Below are positions 3,793-10,531 of a DNA stretch of 10,531 bases, one piece after another (within the stretch, counting starts at the first letter, position 1; each line of letters begins with the position of its first letter). Location of the stretch: NCBI GenBank assembly GCA_964584595.1, contig CAZPAM010000080.1, positions 1 through 10,531 of the forward strand, read 5' to 3'. A model generated the notes under the pieces. The model had not been told where the DNA came from. It was given only the letters and a program-made list of their open reading frames with translations, and searched no databases. This DNA is from Scalindua sp964584595. Lineage in GTDB: Bacteria > Planctomycetota > Brocadiia > Brocadiales > Scalinduaceae. A program made the translations under genes and the position numbers.

Positions 3793-6700
3793 ATGATAAA
3801 GATGAACATAAGAAATTACGGTAAGATTCCCGACGTGATTGAGATGCCTGATCTGATCAGGACGCAGACTAAGTCATATGCTGCTTTTTTGCAGGAAGAT
3901 GTGCTTCCGGATAAACGAAAGAATCGGGGTTTAGAAGCCATTTTGCGAGAGACTTTTCCAATAAATAACTATGACGAAACGATTAGCCTGGAATACATAA
4001 AGTATGAGATAGGGAAACCACGTTACGGTCCGGATGAATGCAGGAAATTGAAGTTGATTTATGGCAAACCTCTGAGGGTCTGGTTACGATTAAATAAGGA
4101 AGAGCCTGTTGAAGAGGCGGTGTATCTGGGAGAAATTCCTGTTATGATTGGCGGCGGCGAGTTCATAATTAATGGGACAGAAAGGGTCGTAGTAACTCAG
4201 CTTCACAGGTCGCCGGGTGTGGATTTCGTTGAGGAACTGCATGCAGAGAAGAGAATGCACTCTTGCAGGGTTATTCCGGAGCGTGGAAGTTGGATTGAGG
4301 TGGAAGTTGGGAAGAAAGATGTTTTGACTACCAGAGTTGATCAGAGTGGTAAATTTCCTGCGACATGTTTCCTGAGAGCAATGTCAGAGAAATATTCAAA
4401 AGACGAAGATATTATCAGACTTTTTTACGAAACGGAAACAGTCAGTATTAAAGATTCTGCTTCGATAAAAAAACTTAAAGATAGGTATTTGGTTGGTCGG
4501 TTGATTAACCCTCAAACTGGTGAGATTATATTGGAAGCTGGAAGGCAAATAACTGAGGATATGGTTAATGTTATATCGAATTCAAATCTTAAAAAGCTTG
4601 AAGTTATCAAGAACATGGATGATCCTCTGATACTGAATACTCTGGAAACTGATAATGCAGAATCTCATGAAGATGCGTTGTTGAAGGTTTATACGAGATT
4701 CAGGCCTGGAAATCCTCAGCAATTGGATAAGGCAAAGCAATTATTTCATGATAAGTTCTTTGATGCAAAAAGATATAAATTGGGTCTTGTAGGGCGATTT
4801 AGATTAAATAGAAAATTAGGGCAGGAAGTACCCAATAATGAAATGACTTTACAACCTGAAGATTATATAAACTCTATCAAGTATATCGTAACACTTAGAA
4901 AAGATGAGGGAAGTATCGACGATATAGATCATCTTGGTAATAGGCGCCTCCGAACTCTTGATGAGTTATTTGGTGAAGAATTACGTAGAGGATTTCTCAA
5001 GCTGAGAAGAACAGTCCAGGAGAGGATGAATACTAAGGATTTTGAGCTGTTGACGCCAAGGATTCTCATAAACTCCAGAACAATATTCTCGGCAATAGAG
5101 TATTTCTTTAGCCGTGGTGAGCTATCTCAAGTATTAGATCAGACTAATCCATTAGCACAGCTTACACATGAACGGAGATTAAGTGCCTTAGGTCCGGGTG
5201 GACTTAATAGAAAGAGAGCCGGATTTGAGGTTAGAGATGTTCATATCTCGCACTATGGACGAATATGTCCTATTGAGACTCCGGAGGGTACAAATATTGG
5301 ATTGATTGCATCATTAAGTATATATGCATCAACTGATGATTATGGTTTCTTAATTTCTCCATACTTAAAGATCAAAAACGGCAAACTAACAAATGAGATT
5401 GTTTACCTTCGTGCCGATGAGGAAGAAGGCAAAACTCTTGCACCGGCAGATACACAGTCGAGTTTTGGAGCTAAAGGATTAAACAGTGAAGTCCTTGCAC
5501 GTTTTAGTGGGGATTTCAAGCTTGTTAATGTGAAGGATGTTGACTACATAGATGTATCACCGAAGCAGTTGGTAGGAGTATCTACAAGCCTGATTCCATT
5601 CCTTGAACATAGTGATGCGAACAGGGCATTGATGGGATCAAACATGCAAAGGCAAGCTGTGCCGTTGCTGATAACAGAGCCGCCACTTGTTGCTACAGGT
5701 ATGGAAAAAATGGTTGCACAGAATTCCAGTATGGTTGTTCGTGCTGAAAATGCCGGTACTATTACTAAAGTTGACGGTGAACAAATAATAATTAATGAGA
5801 GCGATATATACAATCTAAGGAAATATGTTGGCTTAAACGAAGGAACCTGTTTAAACCAGAAACCTATAGTGATAGAGGGGCAAAAGGTAAAAAGGAATGA
5901 AATTATTGCTGACGGTGCTGCTACTTGTAATGGTGAATTGAGTTTGGGTAGAAATGTATTGGTGGCCTTTATGACATGGGATGGTTACAACTTTGAGGAT
6001 GCTATGGTGGTTAGTGAAAGTTTGCTCAAGAATGACAGTTATACATCAATTCATAGAGATGAGTTTGAGGTGGAGATCAGGGAGACAACACTTGGGAAGG
6101 AGGAGTTCACCAGGGATATACCAAATGTTTCCGAAAAGGCTCTCAGTAATTTAGATGAAAACGGTATAATTCATGTTGGGACGAAGGTTAAACCTTCAGA
6201 TATTCTTGTGGGAAAAATTGCTCCAAAGAGTAGAAGTGAACTGTCTCCGGAAGAAAAACTTTTACATGCAATATTTGGCAGGGCTGGAGAGGACGTCAAG
6301 AACGTTTCTTTGGAGGTGCCATCTGGTGTAGAAGGGATTGTTATAAATACACAGCTTTTCTCTCGAAGGGCCCATCTGTCAGACGAAAAGAGGCAAAAAG
6401 TTACGAATGAAATAAAAGGCATAGAAGTTAAATTTGATAAAGCAATATCAAAAGAATTTGTGAAAATGATAAAAGACCTGGAGCAGGTTTTTGATGGCTC
6501 ACTTGTAAATCTGGAGACAGACAAACCTTTGAAAGTGTCATACGGGACAGATATCGAACGTGTTCTTGAGTTACAGGAGCTGTTTGATATTAGAAACTTT
6601 GATTCTGGTAGTAATAAGAGGAAAAGTGAGAGAGCGTCGAGAATTTGTGATGAGCATAACGAAAGCATTGAGTCTTTGAAGGAAGATAAAAATACAAAAA

Positions 6701-7479
6701 TAAGTCAATTAAAAAGAGGTGACGAATTACCAAGTGGTGTATTGGAAGTGGCAAAGGTTTCTATTGCAACGAAAAGGAGGTTGTCTGTTGGGGATAAAAT
6801 GGCAGGAAGGCATGGTAACAAAGGGGTCATAGCCAGGATCCTGCCCGTGGAAGATATGCCATGTTTGGAAGATGGAACGCCGGTTGAGATGATTCTGAAT
6901 CCCCTTGGAGTTCCTTCCAGGATGAATCTGGGTCAAATCCTGGAAACACACCTGGGTTGGGCTGCAAAGAAATTGAATTTCCAGGCTGTTACACCAATTT
7001 TTGATGGGGCAAAAGAATATGAAGTAAGGGATACTTTGAAAGAAGCAGGACTTCCGGAGGACGGCAAGGCTACATTATATGATGGTTGTACTGGCGACTC
7101 CTTTAATCAAAAGGTTGCAGTTGGGTATATGTATATGTTGAAGCTGCATCACTTAGTTGACGAAAAGGTCCATGCCAGAGCTACAGGGCCGTATTCCTTG
7201 ATAACACAACAACCTCTTGGCGGAAAGGCGAGGTTCGGTGGGCAAAGGTTTGGGGAAATGGAAGTATGGGCATTAGAAGCTTATGGGGCTGCCTATAATC
7301 TGCAAGAACTTCTTACAGTGAAAAGTGATGATGTAGAGGGTCGTACCAGAATTTACGAGTCAATGGTTAAGGGTAAGAATACGTTGGAAGCAGGAACTCC
7401 TGCATCATTCGAAGTGCTGACCAAAGAGGTTGAAGGACTAGGCCTTGCCTTGACGCTTGAGAAAGAAGAAAAACTTTAA
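3793..7479 (+). CDS. rpoB: DNA-directed RNA polymerase subunit beta
   Basis: The beta subunit forms one pincer of RNA polymerase and part of the active site. It has 1228 residues, between B. subtilis (about 1190) and E. coli (1342). Landmarks in order: GEFIINGTERVVVTQLHRSP (122-141); the rifampicin pocket (444-466), with Q446, D449, H459 and S464 matching E. coli 513, 516, 526 and 531 in their sensitive state; WDGYNFEDAMVVSE (729-742) with acidic E735/D736; a lysine/glutamate-rich insertion (about 860-974) like the one in Gram-negative enzymes; GDKMAGRHGNKGV (1000-1012) with K1002 and K1010; and the RpoC-contacting C-terminus with FGGQRFGEMEVWALEAYGAA. ATG 3793 is used; ATG 3802, three codons on, is equally possible. 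Neither has a strong Shine-Dalgarno sequence. Confidence 0.98.
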   Translation: MIKMNIRNYGKIPDVIEMPDLIRTQTKSYAAFLQEDVLPDKRKNRGLEAILRETFPINNYDETISLEYIKYEIGKPRYGPDECRKLKLIYGKPLRVWLRLNKEEPVEEAVYLGEIPVMIGGGEFIINGTERVVVTQLHRSPGVDFVEELHAEKRMHSCRVIPERGSWIEVEVGKKDVLTTRVDQSGKFPATCFLRAMSEKYSKDEDIIRLFYETETVSIKDSASIKKLKDRYLVGRLINPQTGEIILEAGRQITEDMVNVISNSNLKKLEVIKNMDDPLILNTLETDNAESHEDALLKVYTRFRPGNPQQLDKAKQLFHDKFFDAKRYKLGLVGRFRLNRKLGQEVPNNEMTLQPEDYINSIKYIVTLRKDEGSIDDIDHLGNRRLRTLDELFGEELRRGFLKLRRTVQERMNTKDFELLTPRILINSRTIFSAIEYFFSRGELSQVLDQTNPLAQLTHERRLSALGPGGLNRKRAGFEVRDVHISHYGRICPIETPEGTNIGLIASLSIYASTDDYGFLISPYLKIKNGKLTNEIVYLRADEEEGKTLAPADTQSSFGAKGLNSEVLARFSGDFKLVNVKDVDYIDVSPKQLVGVSTSLIPFLEHSDANRALMGSNMQRQAVPLLITEPPLVATGMEKMVAQNSSMVVRAENAGTITKVDGEQIIINESDIYNLRKYVGLNEGTCLNQKPIVIEGQKVKRNEIIADGAATCNGELSLGRNVLVAFMTWDGYNFEDAMVVSESLLKNDSYTSIHRDEFEVEIRETTLGKEEFTRDIPNVSEKALSNLDENGIIHVGTKVKPSDILVGKIAPKSRSELSPEEKLLHAIFGRAGEDVKNVSLEVPSGVEGIVINTQLFSRRAHLSDEKRQKVTNEIKGIEVKFDKAISKEFVKMIKDLEQVFDGSLVNLETDKPLKVSYGTDIERVLELQELFDIRNFDSGSNKRKSERASRICDEHNESIESLKEDKNTKISQLKRGDELPSGVLEVAKVSIATKRRLSVGDKMAGRHGNKGVIARILPVEDMPCLEDGTPVEMILNPLGVPSRMNLGQILETHLGWAAKKLNFQAVTPIFDGAKEYEVRDTLKEAGLPEDGKATLYDGCTGDSFNQKVAVGYMYMLKLHHLVDEKVHARATGPYSLITQQPLGGKARFGGQRFGEMEVWALEAYGAAYNLQELLTVKSDDVEGRTRIYESMVKGKNTLEAGTPASFEVLTKEVEGLGLALTLEKEEKL

Positions 7480-7491
7480 ATAAACAAGTTA

Positions 7492-7539
7492 GATTGTTAT
7501 GTGCTCTATTATTTTAGAAAGCACATGATTGAAGCAATT
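7492..7539 (+). promoter_or_regulatory. Stem-loop in the rpoB-rpoC spacer
   Basis: In the 100-nt spacer, ATGTGCT (7499-7505) pairs perfectly with AGCACAT (7520-7526). An inner CTA/TAG (7506-7508 with 7515-7517) adds three pairs, and an outer GATTG/CAATT helix (7492-7496 with 7535-7539, one G-U) can close the whole. A run of six T follows only at about 7552-7557, too far from the stem for intrinsic termination. It may stabilise or mark a cleavage point between the rpoB and rpoC messages, which is inference. Confidence 0.4.
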
Positions 7540-7567
7540 AAAATTTATCTCTTTTTTAACGATAAAT

Positions 7568-7571
7568 GGAG
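7568..7571 (+). promoter_or_regulatory. Shine-Dalgarno sequence of rpoC
   Basis: GGAG lies 8 nt before the ATG at 7580. It supports that start and shows that rpoC, unlike rpoB, has its own ribosome binding site after a 100-nt gap. Confidence 0.65.
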
Positions 7572-7579
7572 ATTAACTA

Positions 7580-10531
7580 ATGACAGTTAGCACATATGAA
7601 AAGATAAATGAATATAGCTCCGTGAGGATATCACTATCGTCAACAGAAAATATCAGGAGCAAGTCATATGGTGAAGTAAAAAAACCAGAAACAATAAATT
7701 ATCGTACATATCGTGCAGAGAAAGATGGACTTTTTTGTGAGCGAATTTTTGGTCCTGAGCGTAATTGGGAATGCTTTTGCGGGAAATATAAAGGTATTAA
7801 ACATAAAGGGATTGTCTGTGACAGATGTGGGGTTAAGGTAACTCATTCTCGCGTAAGAAGAAAAAGGATGGGGCATATTGGTCTGGCGGCGCCTATTGTT
7901 CATATATGGTTTTTTAAGGCAATGCCTTCGAGGATAGGAACCCTTTTAGGTATGAAAACTAACGTCTTGGAAAGGATTATATATTTTCAGGGTTACGCTG
8001 TGATAGATCCCGGAAGTACTCCACTTAAAGAGTATCAATTGCTGACGGTTGATGAGTATGCAGAAGCCCAGGAGAAATATGGAGAGGGTAGTTTCAATGC
8101 CGGTATGGGAGCAGAAGCTATCCGGACAATACTTGAAGGCCTGGATTTAGAGAAAATATCAAAGGAGCTTAGGATAGAACTTACGGAAACAAAATCCAAA
8201 CAGCGAACCAAGGATATAATAAAAAGATTAGCAATCGTTGAATCTTTTAAAGATTCTGGAAACAAGCCTGAGTGGATGGTTATGGATGTTGTTCCGGTTA
8301 TTCCTCCGGATTTGAGGCCTTTGGTATTATTGGAAAGTGGAGACTTTGCCAGTTCAGACCTTAACGACCTTTACAGGCGTATAATTAATCGAAATAATCG
8401 TCTTAAAAAACTGATAGACCTCAATGCGCCGGAAGTAATAATTCGAAATGAGAAGAGAATGTTGCAACAGGCGGTGGATGCACTCTTTGATAATGGCAGA
8501 GGTAAGCGTCCTATACTGGGCAGCAACAGCCGTCCTTTAAAATCTCTGACTGATATGATTAAGGGTAAGCAGGGGAGATTCAGGGAGAATCTGCTTGGTA
8601 AGAGAGTTGATTATTCAGCACGATCAGTAATAGTCGTTGGCCCGGAACTTAAATTAAGTCAATGCGGGATACCTAAAAAAATTGCACTTGAATTATTTCA
8701 GCCATTCATAATTCGACGTTTAAGGGAAATTGGGCTGGCAGATACAATAAAGAGCGCAAAGAAAATGTTGGTAAGACAAGATGAAGAGGTTTGGGATATT
8801 CTTGATGATGTGGTAAGGAAACATCTGGTTTTGCTTAACAGGGCTCCGACATTGCATCGTATGGGAATTCAAGCGTTTGAGCCGACTCTTGTGGAAGGTA
8901 ATGCAATAAAACTTCATCCATTGGTGTGCCGTGGATTCAATGCTGATTTTGATGGAGACCAAATGGCAGTTCATTTGCCCCTATCCGTTGAAGCACAAAT
9001 TGAAGCAAGAACACTGATGTTATCGACTAATAATATTTTCTCTCCTGCTTCGGGTGAGCCTATAATTACTCCTTCACAGGACATTGTTCTGGGTTGTTAC
9101 TTTTTGACAACTTTGATAGAACAAAATGAGGAAAAACTTAGAAGCTTCAGTAATTATGATGAAGTGTTAATGGCTTATGCATTGAAGAAGGTTGGTGTTC
9201 ATACTCAAATTAAACTCAGGCTTGATCCAAACAAATCTGTTAAGAATGATGAAAGTAAACAGGGTGAGAGTACGTTGTGTACTACCACTGTAGGCCGTGT
9301 TATATTCAACGAAACCTTGCCTCCTGAACTGCCGTTTTATAATTACCCTCTTGATCATAAATCAATAAAAAATATTATCCAGGATTGTTATAAAATACTG
9401 GGCAAAGAGGCCACTATTGATCTGTTAGACAAAGTCAAAGAAATAGGTTTTAAAGAGTGTACAAAGGCTGGCCTTTCTCTTTCAATAATGGATTTAAAGA
9501 TGCCAGATAAGAAGGCTCAGATATTGGAGAAAACACAGAAAGAGGTTGAAAAAACTCAGAAGTTATATCATAGGGGTATAATCACAGAGGGTGAAAGGTA
9601 TAATCAGGTAATAGATACTTGGACATATGCCGGTGAAATAGTGGCTGAGGAGATGCTTGATGAACTTAAGAATGATATAAGAGGCGGAAAGTCATACCTT
9701 AACCCGGTTTACTTAATGTCTGCATCAGGTGCCAGGGGAAGTACCCAGCAATTGAGACAGCTTGCGGGCATGAGAGGCTTAATGGCTAAGCCGTCAGGCA
9801 AGATAATAGAGACACCAATTAAAGCAAACTTTCGCGAGGGGTTAAGCGTATTGGAATATTTCAGTTCAACCCATGGCGCACGAAAAGGCTTGGCCGATAC
9901 GGCCTTGAAGACGGCAGATTCCGGTTATTTAACCAGGAAACTTGCAGATGTTGCCCAAAATGTAATTGTTACCTCTCATGATTGCGGAACAGTTAATGGG
10001 ATTAGCAAGAGTGCCGTTTATAGGGGAGATCGCGTTGAGGTTCCTCTTCACAGGGTTATTACTGGCAGAGTATCTTTGAATAATATTGTAGATTTGGTTA
10101 AGGATGAGAAAATAGTCAAGGAAAACGAACTGATTACAGAAGAGAAAGCAAAAAGAATTGAGGCACTGGGGTATGAGAAAATTCGTGTACGTTCTGCATT
10201 AACATGTGAGGTGTCGCAAGGTTTGTGTGTTAAGTGTTATGGTATGGATCTTTCTAAAGGTAAATTGGTAGAAGAAGGTACAGCGGTGGGAATCATTGCT
10301 GCCGAATCAATAGGAGAACCTGGAACCCAATTAACCATGAAAACATTTCATATCGGTGGAACTGCGACACGATCAATTGAAGAATCAGAAATAAAGGTTA
10401 GGAGAGCCGGCCGGGTCAACTACAGTGATCTAAATGTAGTAGAGAATCCACAGGGAGAAAATATTACCCTGGGTGGTAAGGGAGAAATACTCATTGTTGA
10501 TGATAAGGGTAGGCAACTCGAAAAACACGCC
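7580..10531 (+). CDS. rpoC: DNA-directed RNA polymerase subunit beta', N-terminal 984 codons (partial)
   Basis: The frame runs open from ATG 7580 to the window edge with no stop, about 70% of a typical 1400-residue beta'. The N-terminal zinc site is Cys65, Cys67, Cys80 and Cys83 (ECFCGKY...CDRCG). NKPEWM and DLRPL, then LGKRVDYSARSV, lead to the catalytic NADFDGDQ (454-461), with Asp456, Asp458 and Asp460 for the two Mg ions. The bridge-helix region follows (SGARGSTQQLRQLAGMRG, THGARKGLADTALKTADSGY). The second zinc site is Cys802, Cys876, Cys883 and Cys886, with the same spacing as E. coli. The trigger loop start QLTMKTFHIGG has M920 and H924, matching E. coli M932 and H936. The last ~55 residues resemble the start of the E. 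coli SI3 insertion. GGAG at 7568-7571 supports the start. Confidence 0.97.
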   Translation, partial: MTVSTYEKINEYSSVRISLSSTENIRSKSYGEVKKPETINYRTYRAEKDGLFCERIFGPERNWECFCGKYKGIKHKGIVCDRCGVKVTHSRVRRKRMGHIGLAAPIVHIWFFKAMPSRIGTLLGMKTNVLERIIYFQGYAVIDPGSTPLKEYQLLTVDEYAEAQEKYGEGSFNAGMGAEAIRTILEGLDLEKISKELRIELTETKSKQRTKDIIKRLAIVESFKDSGNKPEWMVMDVVPVIPPDLRPLVLLESGDFASSDLNDLYRRIINRNNRLKKLIDLNAPEVIIRNEKRMLQQAVDALFDNGRGKRPILGSNSRPLKSLTDMIKGKQGRFRENLLGKRVDYSARSVIVVGPELKLSQCGIPKKIALELFQPFIIRRLREIGLADTIKSAKKMLVRQDEEVWDILDDVVRKHLVLLNRAPTLHRMGIQAFEPTLVEGNAIKLHPLVCRGFNADFDGDQMAVHLPLSVEAQIEARTLMLSTNNIFSPASGEPIITPSQDIVLGCYFLTTLIEQNEEKLRSFSNYDEVLMAYALKKVGVHTQIKLRLDPNKSVKNDESKQGESTLCTTTVGRVIFNETLPPELPFYNYPLDHKSIKNIIQDCYKILGKEATIDLLDKVKEIGFKECTKAGLSLSIMDLKMPDKKAQILEKTQKEVEKTQKLYHRGIITEGERYNQVIDTWTYAGEIVAEEMLDELKNDIRGGKSYLNPVYLMSASGARGSTQQLRQLAGMRGLMAKPSGKIIETPIKANFREGLSVLEYFSSTHGARKGLADTALKTADSGYLTRKLADVAQNVIVTSHDCGTVNGISKSAVYRGDRVEVPLHRVITGRVSLNNIVDLVKDEKIVKENELITEEKAKRIEALGYEKIRVRSALTCEVSQGLCVKCYGMDLSKGKLVEEGTAVGIIAAESIGEPGTQLTMKTFHIGGTATRSIEESEIKVRRAGRVNYSDLNVVENPQGENITLGGKGEILIVDDKGRQLEKHA

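Noticed and set aside
6171..6668. A 165-residue minus-strand ORF inside rpoB
   Set aside because: It is antisense to well-conserved RpoB sequence, low in complexity (Ser/Leu/Phe-rich), and lacks any domain or start signal. Other minus-strand frames in 2212-2553, 5544-5813, 7664-7903 and 8720-8974 were rejected for the same reason.
7545..7560. Run of six T after the rpoB stem-loop as an intrinsic terminator
   Set aside because: It lies about 25 nt beyond the strong stem with no stem directly before it, and termination here would silence rpoC.

Overview
This window is a conserved bacterial housekeeping locus, read entirely on the + strand: the 3' end of tuf (EF-Tu), rpmG (L33), tRNA-Trp, secE, nusG, rplK (L11), rplA (L1), rplJ (L10), rplL (L7/L12), rpoB, and the first 984 codons of rpoC, which runs off the right edge. 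I found no mobile element, CRISPR array, phage gene or defence gene. There is no credible gene on the minus strand.

Organism. The DNA is AT-rich and the proteins are diagnostic. SecE is long (152 aa), with two extra N-terminal membrane helices and a Y-R-K-G start. RpoB carries the long insertion typical of Gram-negative bacteria before its catalytic GDKMAGRHGNKG block. RpoC begins an SI3-type insertion in the trigger loop and has CRGF before NADFDGDQ. Together these suggest a member of the Planctomycetota/PVC group. The low GC makes an anammox-type lineage (Brocadiales) my best guess, but that is recollection of family features and not a database result.

Layout. Positions 1-308 hold the tuf end, rpmG and tRNA-Trp with very short gaps (18 and 6 nt). 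secE follows at 343-801. Positions 802-1014 are the longest non-coding stretch (213 nt). They contain a perfect 9-bp hairpin, competing helices, a good Shine-Dalgarno sequence and a possible 9-codon leader ORF. nusG, rplK, rplA, rplJ and rplL (1015-3734) are separated by only 24-42 nt. rpoB (3793-7479) and rpoC (7580 onward) are each preceded by a spacer with a hairpin.

How the genes work together. EF-Tu, L33, L11, L1, L10, L12 and tRNA-Trp serve translation. NusG and RpoB/RpoC serve transcription, and NusG links RNA polymerase to the ribosome. SecE is the essential small subunit of the SecYEG export channel. The gaps between nusG and rplK (24 nt) and between rplA and rplJ (25 nt) are too short to hold the classical L1 and L10 autoregulatory leaders. 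The 802-1014 spacer is therefore the most plausible site for feedback control, though this is inference. No convincing sigma-70 promoter or intrinsic terminator was seen, so transcription probably enters from upstream of the window.

The most useful second looks are the structured secE-nusG spacer, the run of six consecutive UAG stops, an identical 13-mer ahead of rplA and rplJ, and the hairpins before rpoB and rpoC. None of these amounts to a new biological system on sequence evidence alone.
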